Made by a program: the position numbers and the translations under genes
Shown: one piece after another, positions 11,001 to 26,189 of the stretch
How positions within the stretch are numbered: position 1 is the stretch's first letter
How the letters are laid out: each line of letters opens with the position of its first letter
Notes under the pieces: generated by a model
The model's database searches: none
What the model saw: only the letters and a program-made list of their open reading frames with translations
Told to the model about the DNA's origin: nothing
DNA from: Silene noctiflora
Lineage: Eukaryota; Streptophyta; Magnoliopsida; Caryophyllales; Caryophyllaceae
Length of the DNA: 26,189 bases
Direction of reading: 5' to 3'
Assembly (NCBI GenBank): GCA_009801015.1
Contig: VHZZ01000032.1
Coordinates: 266,528-292,716 of the forward strand

Positions 11001-13533
11001 TGTCTGCTAATGCAACCATACATGTGTCTAACACAAAGCTGACACGTACATACATGTGTGATATTTTGCAACACCTGAGAACAAGTTGGAGAAGATCCTT
11101 GAGTCTAATTTATAAGTGTCAATAAGGAGGAAGAGGATTGGTAGAAGAAGCAACCATACATTATAGGAAAAAGGGGTAACTTTGGGTTCTTAATTTTTTG
11201 TGTTAAGTTAATCATCTAGGGAAAATACATTACTTTTCCTATGAAGGGGGTTTTAATGGAGGATATTTGATGACTACTTTATTAACTTGTTGGCTTAGTT
11301 GCCACTGCATTTAAACGTAATTCAAAACGAATAACACTGATTTATGGAGTATAAATGTATAGATGCTTGAATTCAGGGGTGAGGGAGGTAAAGCATTTAA
11401 AGGTTTTTATGGACAACATAATGTTATGCTTTTTTTATTTTCAATTCAGCGACCGGTAAAGTTCTGGCTTCCGAGCTTCCAAAACTTAGAAGTGAAAGAT
11501 GCACTGTCCTATATCCTGCATCAGCAAAAGCTAGCAATGACATTGGTAAGCTGTCTTCTCTTTACTGTATAGTCTGTATGTACTTCTGACAGGTAATGAA
11601 GGACACCTTGTCAGTTGTCACATTGTACGTCTCTCAAAATTGGATTTCTTAGATTCAACTCATTTTTCTCCCTAATTCAAAATTAATAATAAAAATACTA
11701 AGTTAACAATCTATAGACGCTTTGTCAGCTTTTACTTTTCATGATACTCGTTGTACTTTATCTATTAATTTTGTATTCTTTCATTGTTGTGATTGCTTAT
11801 TAGCACTGTTATGCCACCAATTAGCTTCTATTTGAGGAAGAAATCAGGAAAGGTTTTATTGAGAGTTAGACTTCACTTCGGGTGATGACTGATGATCCGT
11901 ATTAAGGCTTAAATGGTAGTTCAATTTTACAAGTTCAATGTTATCAATCTTTTTTGGATGGATGGAATAGCGCTTTTCTTGTATGGGTGGAGGTTAGATA
12001 TGGAACTCTCTCAAATCCAATCAAATTGTGAATCAGTCACACATATATTCATACCATATTGATGTCTTTATGCTATTAGCATTTTCATTCATTCATTCGC
12101 TTCAACAAGAGGAAGCCAATATTTCTTGTATTAATTTAATCTTATTTACGTCCTAGATGGACATGTTATATGTAAACCATCTTTTTCGTTATTTTTTCAG
12201 AAGAGGGCCTTTCATCTCGGGGATTTGATGTAAAAAGGCTTAATACCTATACGACGGTAAACTCTTTAATGTATTCCAGTTATTTCAGTTCTCTAATTTA
12301 TGAACCATATCTCATCAACGTAGGTTGAACTTCTGAATTTTCATTTAGGCTTGCGTTCAACATATTGATCAATCGCTATTAGAAGAAGCAGTTACTGCTC
12401 CTGTCCTTGCAGTTGCATCACCTTCTGCTATTCGGTATATACTCGTATCTTAAGTAATCTAATGAAATTTACCTTGGTTATAATCACAGTCCTCCAGTTA
12501 GTCCAGTATTACTATTTAGGTCATTGAAGATGCATTTTTCTTGACCGCTTGTACCCTTTTTTAGTATTAGAGAAGCACTTGTATCAATTTTGAACCTACA
12601 TTCTGTCACGTTTGTCTGTCTAGTTGATCCTGCTGTGCATCTCTGACTTTTTGTTGCTATATGAAGTGCTTGGGTTGAACTTATCCGGTCAACAGAGCAA
12701 TGGAACAATGCTGTTGCCTGTATTGGTGAGACAACTGGTCGAGCTGCAAAAAAAATGGGTCTGCAAAATGTTTACTACCCATCAAATCCGGGATTAGAAG
12801 GGTATTTTCTGTCTCTCAAATCTCGTTTCTAGTACTTTCAATAGTGTATTTTTCTCATATCCATCCCCAACATGCACATTGCATACTATATCTTTTGTTA
12901 CAAATTTGAGTCTTTGAATTGAAATTCCATTAACGCTGTGTTTCTTATCATATTTGCTTCACATTTGTTAGTGCTGAAGAGATCTAATTGTTAGTCGTGA
13001 AGATGGTGAAGGTCTAATGCTTGAGAATTGCCCAAGTTTTTACCTATGTTTACTTGGGCTCTTCATATGACCTTGACCACCTTGTATACACATGTCCTCC
13101 ATTTGAGTACTTGGGCTAGGACACTTTGACATTTCATTTCAAGCCAAAGCATTAGGAATCTGTCAGAGTAGCGAAGTCCAACTATAGACATATGGGCCTT
13201 ACCACTTACCAGTGCATCAGTCACATGCCACTTCTTTTAAGAGAGTAGAATTATTCCCTCCTACATGTAAAGTCATAACTCGTAAGTATGCACACAATGT
13301 AACTGCAAGAGCAATCTACAGATGTTTTTTCCCATTCTTGAAATTTCGAGTTAAAAACAGGTCGCTGAAATTAGTTAATATTTCTTTTTTGTTGTTGAAT
13401 GCTGATTAAGAGCATCTCTCTCAGAAACTCAAATTCTAATTTCCACAATTAATCCACTTGCAGATGGGTTGGTACTATACTTGATGCCCTGAAGGTGCAT
13501 AATAATCTCCAAAAGGTCCTGAAATGCTTCTAG
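8039..13533 (+). CDS. HEMD: Uroporphyrinogen-III synthase, chloroplastic
   Basis: Coding exons are 8039-8224, 8694-8781, 9727-9793, 10385-10500, 11450-11545, 12201-12256, 12349-12434, 12667-12801 and 13464-13533. The frame closes exactly, giving 299 aa. The enzyme (EC 4.2.1.75) cyclises hydroxymethylbilane with inversion of ring D to uroporphyrinogen III, the common precursor of chlorophyll, heme and siroheme in plastids. Residues 1 to about 43 are rich in Ser/Thr and basic residues and poor in acidic ones, as in a plastid transit peptide. The mature part shows [10 protein letters not shown], the WIIITSPEA segment, [49 protein letters not shown] and [13 protein letters not shown], the usual blocks of both HemD lobes in order. 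Length fits plant UROS. Intron 1 carries a tandem duplication. The last exon has an alternative: a donor after AAG at 13494 and an acceptor ending at 13601 would give a 291-aa product ending DALKDETR. I cannot decide between the two ends without transcripts. Confidence 0.93.
8261..8480 (+). repeat. About 120-bp tandem duplication inside HEMD intron 1
   Basis: Two direct copies begin near 8261 and 8381. They share TTAGGGTT-TAGTGTGATTGAT, GCATTGTTTGTAGTAATTTG and TTGCAGAATGATT. The second copy has small deletions. Both copies carry TTTTGCAG/TATTGCAG, so each contains a cryptic acceptor-like sequence. Confidence 0.8.
8510..8556. other. Possible transposon-end relic in HEMD intron 1
   Basis: AGTGGCGGAGCTAGGGGGCT followed by a GC-rich GGGGCGGTCGCTCCCG stands out sharply from the AT-rich intron. 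I recall AGTGGCGGAGCTAGG-type sequence as a dispersed plant repeat motif, probably of transposon origin. There is no element body or partner terminus that I can identify here. Confidence 0.3.
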
Positions 13534-14308
13534 TACAACTTCTTGCTGACAAGTTTGTTTCCAAAGCTCTAGTTTTCTGATTTTTATTGCACATTTTCCA
13601 GGACGAGACTAGATAGTAACCAGGGACATTGTACGCCGTTGGACTGGATCATCCTTGATATCTGATTTTACAGTTTTGGCCCCAGTAGTCTACTTGTACC
13701 TGAGGTTAGTCGTTTCTTATGCAATGTTTCCTCATGTATTTTGGGCAATGAGTGGTGATTCCGCATTAGCAACTACCGTAATTCTAAACCTTCTTCTCCT
13801 CCCGATAACAATTGCATAATATTTGATTTGATGGTGGCACGTCTTTGTGAAAGTTAAATATTAGGCCTTCAAATGATTTCTGAATAGTCTACAAAAAAAA
13901 TTTGTTGAGCATTCAAACACTATCTTTATTGAAATGTGTGGCAAGTTTTGACAATTGTCATGATAAAATACTTGAATTTCATACACACACAAATGCTAAA
14001 TACAAAAAATCTCATAAAGAATTCGAGCTACCAAAATATGGAGGCCATTTTTTAAGAATCCAATACAGGCATACAGCCTCCTTTAGGCTACCATGATCCT
14101 AATTTCCATTTTTCTTTGCTTAACAATTTAATCAGTTGAAATTAACACTTTGAATTACCTTTTCTCTATAAAGGAATAAATAGTGAAAAGTAATAACCAA
14201 TCACCATACATGTTGCATATAACTTCATGCTACAAGGATACATTTTATAAAGAAAAAATCAAATTCTAGATCAATGCTCATGAGTGCCATCCAATCTTGG
14301 ATCTCTAT
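13534..14308. other. Convergent intergenic spacer between HEMD and SCPL
   Basis: The two genes end tail-to-tail about 775 bp apart, so this holds both 3' UTRs. The polyadenylation sites are not clear by eye. A minus-strand AATAAA (plus-strand TTTATT at 13925-13930) is one possibility for the SCPL transcript but is far from its stop. I see no gene here; the frame at about 13902-14096 looks like chance. Confidence 0.5.
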
Positions 14309-21268
<6,960 letters not shown>

Positions 21269-21315
21269 TTTTTGGGAATTTATGGAGTTTTTGATTAAGT
21301 TGGTCCAATATTGAT

Positions 21316-21328
21316 CCTTTATATAAGG
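21316..21328 (-). promoter_or_regulatory. TATA box of the SCPL gene
   Basis: On the minus strand the sequence reads CCTTATATAAAGG, about 50 bp upstream of the start codon at 21268. With the usual distance of about 30 bp to the transcription start, the 5' leader would be only about 20 nt. This supports the chosen ATG. Confidence 0.7.
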
Positions 21329-21409
21329 TTAGAATTAATAAAATATGTGACTTTATTAATTAAAAAAAGTAGTTATACGCATGACTTTAATACTTTTAAC
21401 AATAATTGT

Positions 21410-21591
21410 TTGACTTTTTTTTATGCGACAATTTTGACTTTTTTTTTTTGCATGCATGGTATGGCTGCATGGCTTTAAATGGCCATTTTGACTAAATCAT
21501 ATGGTCAACGTTATAAAAGATATCATTTGTAATTTGGAGGTTGAATTTAAATATCTAGAAGATTTTGAGTAATGCTTATTTAAAAAGTCAA
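21410..21591. promoter_or_regulatory. Cluster of five W-box cores upstream of SCPL
   Basis: TTGACT occurs at 21410-21415, 21434-21439 and 21488-21493 on the plus strand. TTGACC (21503-21508) and TTGACT (21586-21591) occur on the minus strand. All lie 90-280 bp upstream of the SCPL TATA box. TTGAC(C/T) is the core bound by WRKY factors, which often mark stress or defence induction. The motif is short and the region AT-rich, so some hits may be chance. Confidence 0.45.
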
Positions 21592-21730
21592 CGGGGATAA
21601 ATTATTATTGTCTTGATCTAGATTGAAAAACTTTCTAAGAGCGGAGAGGTAGTGACGGAATCAAGATTCGTAACTAATGTAATTAGTTGCCGTATTAAAG
21701 TTTTCAAAATTTTTAACTAAAAATAGAAGT

Positions 21731-22135
21731 TTTTGCTGAATTGAACTAGGAAGTAATTCTTAAATAAGAGTTAATTTGTGAAAAAATGAGCTAAATTGAA
21801 CTAATGCTTTGTTCTTTTGGACTTCATTTCAGCTCATTTTAGTTCAGCTTAACTCTATTCAGTTCAGCCTCTTTTCACAAATTAACTTTTCGACACTGTT
21901 TTATTTAAGCTCATTTTAGTTCAGTTTAGCTCTATTTAGTTTAGCATCTCTTCACAAATTAACTTTTAGACACTGTTTTTTTCGGCTGAAAAGAGCTGAA
22001 CTGAACTGAATGGAGCTGAGTTGAATTGAATGGAGATGAATTATGAGTTAATTTCTAAAAAGATAAGCAGAATTGAATCAAATATTGTTAAATTTAACTG
22101 AACTGAACTAAAATAAGCCGAAAATAAGGCTTAAA
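21731..22135. repeat. TGAACTGAAC-type repeat, copy 2, with inverted and tandem organisation
   Basis: The left part has two direct copies (starting near 21830 and 21908, about 78 bp apart) of AGCTCATTTTAGTTCAGYTT followed by CTCTATT-AGTT-AGC and TTCACAAATTAACTTTT. The right part (from about 21981) carries the opposite strand version, GGCTGAAAAGAGCTGAACTG onward, so the whole is a large imperfect inverted repeat. Non-coding; related to 18081-18240. Confidence 0.7.
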
Positions 22136-22355
22136 AGTCAGGACATTAATGAATAACTTTTCATTTTTGAATTGTGAAGAAGTCTTTAACAAATGTAGTA
22201 TATTATAATTAATGATGAAGAGGAATATGATGAGTATTAATTGGACATACATGCGTATTATATGCATGGAGAACCAACTCATTAATTTTCACATGTGTTA
22301 TTTGATCGGATACTAACGTGCTACGTTACATGAAATCCGTGAGGATATTCACCAA

Positions 22356-22432
22356 GAATTATGTTTTTGTTGCACTACTAGAAGAACATAAATTCTCATT
22401 TAAAACAGCGTTATTCCCATAAATAGCAGTAA
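22356..22432 (+). repeat. Direct duplication, left copy
   Basis: ATTATGTTTTTGTTGCAC, AGAAGAACATAAATTCTCAT and TTTAAAACAGCGTTATTCCC recur with small changes at 22717-22802. The pair flanks AT-rich element copy 3. Confidence 0.7.
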
Positions 22433-22699
22433 GTGGATCATACATCTGATGTACTATATCATATGACATAGTTTTTGAGCATTAAAATAAAGTTTTTGAG
22501 TTTTATTTTAAATATTATGAGTTTTATTATAATGTTTTTGAGTTAATTCTTTTAAACATAAAGTTAAAAAAATTACCAATATAACTCAAAAACATTATAT
22601 ATAAGCTCAGAAAAACATTATAAAGCTAAAAAAAAAATACCCAAAAACTCAAATATAAATGGAGTCTGGGATAATACATCAGGTGTATAATCTTTTTTC
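22426..22699. mobile_element. AT-rich TIR element, copy 3, with possible target-site duplication
   Basis: The left part has ATCATACATCTGATGTACTA and the right end, reverse-complemented, has TTATACACCTGATGTATTAT, so terminal inverted repeats are visible. CCATAAAT occurs on both sides (about 22418-22425 and 22701-22708) and may be a 7-8 bp target-site duplication. The interior shares the TTTTTGAGTTTTATTTTAAA and ACTCAAAAACATTATATATA blocks with copies 1 and 2. Confidence 0.65.
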
Positions 22700-22716
22700 T
22701 CCATAAATAATCACTT

Positions 22717-22802
22717 GATTATGTTTTTATTGCACACATTTTGAAGAAACTATTAGAAGAACACATATTTTCATTTAAAACAGTATTATCCCTCATAAGT
22801 AA
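22717..22802 (+). repeat. Direct duplication, right copy
   Basis: This is the second copy of the 22356-22432 segment. It has an extra dozen bases (around CATTTTGAAGAAA) and point differences, implying an older duplication. Confidence 0.7.
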
Positions 22803-22819
22803 CGACACGACACACTGTG

Positions 22820-25800
22820 AAATTCTGAAAATTATGTATTATATATTCCATTATGAACCGTTCGGGAGGCCGTATCGGGCTATGTCTCTTTTTCTCCCGA
22901 TTTTTTAACACGTTTTCAGGTCGTTTCAAGAGTTACACTGTTTAATTTCAACCCCAAATAACAAGTGTTAAACTATTTTTTAACGAGTATCCAACTTCCG
23001 CCCGAGACTTGTTTATCACACACTGCCAGCCTCAAATGTCCATTATTCTTTCTCAAATTTTTGAGGTCTCTTAGACTGGCCCGCGAAATCGTTCTTGTAA
23101 TTTACAAACATTTTTGTTCCAAGACCTTGGAATCCTGAAAACCGTGTGTATTATACACTTCAATTTGAGTCGTTCAGGAAGTCATACCGGGTCGTGATTC
23201 TTTTTCTCTAGGTTTTTCTACCAGGTGTCAGGGGTCGCTTCAGAAGTTACCCTATTCGATTTTAGCCCCAAATAACAAGTATTAAAACATTTTTAACGAG
23301 TCTCCGATTTCCGCCCAAGACTTGTTTATCGCACACCGGGAGCTTCAAATGTCCTCTGTTGCTCCTCAAACTTTATGAGGCCGCTTTGTTTGACATTAGA
23401 TGTCATCCTTGTGATTTACGGATATTTTTGTTCTGATACCTTAGAATCCCGAAAAACGTGTATTATACATTTCAGTATGAGCCGTTCGAGAGCCGTTCCA
23501 TGTCGTGTTTATTTTTCTCTTGGTTTCTACCACGTGTCTGGGGTCGCTTCAGAAGTTGCATTATTCTTTTTCAACTCCAAATAAATAGTATTAAACCATT
23601 TTTAACGAGTATCCGATTTCCGTCTCTCACTTAATTATTACACACCGGAAACCTTAAATATCTTCCAGGTTATTCCACACAATTTATGAGGCCGCTTTAT
23701 CTTGCCGTAGAAACAGCATTTGCGATTTACGGACAATTTTGTTCTGTTACCCTAGAATGCCGAAAACCGTGAATTATATGCTTCAATATATAGTTCAATT
23801 TGAGCCGTTCGATATGCCGCACCAGGTCGTGTTTCTATCTCTCCCGGTTTTCCTACCACATATTCAGGGTCGCTTTAAGAATTATCCTGTTCAATTTCAG
23901 CACAAATAACAAGTATAAAACAAATTTCAACGAGTATCAAATTTTCGCCCGAGAGTGGTTTATCGTACATTTTCTTAACCATAAGTTACCTTATTCGATT
24001 TCAGCCTAAAAAACAAGTATTAAAACATTTTTAACGAGTCTCCGATTTCCGCCCAAGACTTGTTTATCGCACACCAGGAGCTTCAAATGTCCTCTGTAGC
24101 TCCTCAAACTTTATGAGGTTGCTTTGTTTGACATTAGAATTTATCCCTGTGATTTACGGATATTTTTGTTCCGATACCTTAGAATCCCGAAAAAATAGAG
24201 GTCAAAATTTGAGATTGTTGTATTTGACCCTAGAAACATCCGTGTGATTTACAAATATTTTTGTTCAGAGTCCCTAAATTCCGAAAACCGTGTATTATAC
24301 ACTCCATTTTGAGCTGTTCAAGAGGCCGCATCGGGTCGTGTTTCATTTTCTCCCTTTTTTTTAGCACCTTTTCAAGGTCACTTCAAGAGTTACCCTATTC
24401 AATTTCAGCCTCAAATAACAAGTATTAAACCATTTTTTAACGAGTATTCGATTTCCACCCGAGACTTGTTTATTGCACACTGGTAGCCTCAGATGTCCAC
24501 TATTCTTTCTCATTTTTGTGAAGTTGCTTAGACTCACCCGAGAAATCGTCCGTGTGATTTAAAGACATTTTTGTTCCGAGACCCTAGAATTCTGAAAACC
24601 GTGTATTATATGCTTCAATTTGAGCCGTTCGGGAAGTCGTACTGGGTCATTTTTTTTTCTCTCGATTTTTCTACCACGTGTCAAGGGTTTTTTCAAGAGT
24701 TACTTTATTAGATTTCACCCACCATAAAAACTATTAAAACATTTTTAACGAGTCTCTGATTTTCGTTTAAGACCGGTTTATCGCACACCAGTAACCTTAA
24801 ATGTCCTATGTGGCTCCTCAAATTTTGTGGGTTTGCTTTGTTTGACCCGAAAAGTCATCTGAGTGATTTACGTATATTTTTGTTCCGTAACCTTAGAATC
24901 CCGAAAACATGTATTATACACTTTAATTTGAGCCGTTCGAGAGGGCCCTTTCGGGTCGCGTTTATTTTTCTCCTGCTTTTCTACCATGTGTCCAGGGTCG
25001 CTTCAGAAGTTACATTATTCATTTTCAGCTCCAAATAAGTAATATAAAACAGTTTTTAACGAGAATCCGATTTTCGTCTCTCACTTAATCATCGCACACC
25101 GATAAACTCAAATGTCATACGTTATTCTTCAAAATTTGTGAGGTTCTGACCCTAGAAACCGTCAATGCGATTTACGGACATTTTTATCCGGGACTCTGAA
25201 ATGCCGAAAGTCGTGTATTATATACAACCAATTTGAGCCGTTTGAGAGGCCGTATCAGGTTGTGTTTCTTTTTCTCCCGGTTTTTCTACCACGAGCCTAG
25301 GGTCGTTTCAGGAGTTACCCTGTTTAATTTCAGCACCAAATAACAAGAATTAAACCAGTTTCAATGAGTATCCAATTTTTGTCCGAGACTGGTTTGTCGC
25401 ACACTGATAGACTCAAATTTTATCCGTTGCTCCTCAGAATTTTTGAGGTTGCTTTGTTTGACACGAGAACCGTGCGTGTGACTTACGGACGTTTTTGTTC
25501 TGGGACTCTCAATTCCCGAAAACCGTGTATTTTGAGTCGTTGGAGAGGCCGCATCAGGACGTGCTTCTTTTTTTCCCAGTTTTTTTAGCACGTTTCTGGG
25601 GTCGCTTCAAGAGATACTCTATTCAATTTCAGTCTCAAATAACAAGTATTAAACCTTTTTTTAAAGAGTATTCGATTTTCACCGAGATTTGTTTATCGCA
25701 CACTGACAACCTCAAATGTCCTTTATTCTTTCTCCAATATGTAAGGTCGCTTTGACTGACTCGATAAATCGTCCTTGTGATGTAAAGACATTTTTGTTCC

Positions 25801-26070
25801 GAGACCCCGCAATCCCGAAAATCGTGTATTATACACTTTAATTATACACTTAATTTGAGCCATTCAACATGCCTTACTGGCTTGTGCTTCTTTTTCTCCC
25901 GGTTTTTGTACCACGTGTCAAGGGTCGCTTCAGGAGTTCCGCTATTCGATTTCAGCCTCATATAAATGTATTAAAACATTTTTAACGAGTCTCCGGTTTC
26001 CACCCCAGACTTATTTATCGACATCGGTCTCAAATGTCCTCTATTGCTCCTCAAATTTTGTCATTTTCGG
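22820..26070. repeat. Satellite-like tandem array, about 310-bp monomer
   Basis: The landmark TTTTAACGAGT recurs with AACGAG or variants at 22982, 23295, 23604, 23929, 24033, 24439, 24747, 25058, 25363, 25663 and 25984. Most intervals are 300-325 bp. Each monomer carries, in order, GACTTGTTTATCGCACACC, CTCAAATGTCC, GTGATTTACGGACATTTTTG, TAGAATCCCGAAAACCGTGT, ATTTGAGCCGTTCGAGAGGC, GGGTCGTGTTTCTTTTTCTC, CTACCACGTGTC, GGGTCGCTTCAGAAGTTACC and ATTTCAGCCCCAAATAACAA. Copies differ by many substitutions. No conserved open frame runs through the monomers, so it is non-coding. It may be an independent satellite or a tandem block belonging to a retrotransposon. Confidence 0.9.
23970..24197 (+). repeat. 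Extra partial monomer inserted in the satellite
   Basis: Spacing breaks here to 104 and then 406 bp, which sum to one monomer plus about 200 bp. The extra block (TCTCCGATTTCCGCCCAAGA, CACACCAGGAGCTTCAAATG and AAACTTTATGAGG onward) is nearly the same as the monomer at about 23270-23450. It looks like a copy inserted by unequal exchange or gene conversion. Confidence 0.7.
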
Positions 26071-26189
26071 GTTAGTAGCTATCGGGCTTGATGCGTCCCA
26101 ATTATATATACTTTTACGACTCCCTTTTGTGACTATTTGATACATTTTCGTGCTAAATATGTTTGTTAATATGCCGCTTTTATTAGAAT
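26071..26189. other. Unclassified sequence beyond the satellite
   Basis: After TTTTGTCATTTTCGGG the monomer pattern stops. The remaining sequence (GGCTTGATGCGTCCCAATTA, TTTTCGTGCTAAATATG) fits no monomer and has no open frame. It may be the flank of a retrotransposon, but the window ends too soon to say. Confidence 0.4.

Noticed and set aside
22094-22282. 62-codon minus-strand frame upstream of SCPL
   Set aside because: It is an AT-rich chance frame that starts in unique DNA and runs into the TGAACT repeat, with no family resemblance.
23375-25038. Repeated frames sharing SRSR-type residues at 23375, 23800 and 24808
   Set aside because: The similarity comes from the tandem monomers themselves. 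The frames start and stop at different places and have no upstream gene signals.
25361-25755. Overlapping open frames on both strands in the satellite
   Set aside because: They are not preserved in the other monomers, overlap each other on opposite strands, and reflect chance frames in a repeat of more balanced base composition.
22820-26070. CRISPR-like array
   Set aside because: The unit is about 310 bp with no short repeat and spacer pattern, and the window is plant nuclear DNA.

Overview
The window is nuclear DNA from a flowering plant. It has AT-rich GT-AG introns, three intron-rich plant genes, many short inverted-repeat transposons and a tandem satellite. The small-repeat repertoire (GACGG/CCGTC-type inverted repeats, TGAACTGAAC-type repeats, scattered ACTCCGT motifs) points by recollection to a eudicot of the Caryophyllales, but this is an inference that I could not test by search.

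Layout: 1-1060 is AT-rich intergenic DNA with a Stowaway-like MITE. 1064-6454 (+) is a nine-coding-exon gene for a triose-phosphate/nucleotide-sugar transporter family protein (371 aa), preceded by a 5' leader that probably contains an intron. 6455-8038 is intergenic, with a base-ambiguous patch and a 60-bp tandem duplication just before the next gene. 8039-13533 (+) is a nine-exon gene for plastid uroporphyrinogen-III synthase (HEMD, 299 aa). 14309-21268 (-) is an eight-exon serine carboxypeptidase-like (SCPL) gene (474 aa), tail-to-tail with HEMD. Its 3.6-kb first intron is packed with MITEs and AT-rich repeats. 21269-22820 is the SCPL promoter region (TATA box, five W-box cores) followed by more repeats. 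From about 22820 to about 26070 there is a satellite-like array with monomers of about 310 bp and signs of a four-monomer higher-order repeat. The last 120 bp are unclassified.

The three genes do not form a pathway: a membrane transporter, a tetrapyrrole (chlorophyll/heme) enzyme and a secreted or vacuolar hydrolase/acyltransferase-type protein. I see no multi-gene system such as an obvious biosynthetic cluster, and no CRISPR or viral coding content. The points most worth a second look are the higher-order satellite next to a gene, the Glu-to-Gln change at a substrate-binding position of the SCPL protein, an SCPL exon hidden behind a 21-nt homopolymer, and an uncharacterised AT-rich TIR element present three times in 4.5 kb. 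All exon boundaries were derived by eye from reading frame, splice consensus and recalled family sequences. Frames close exactly in all three genes.
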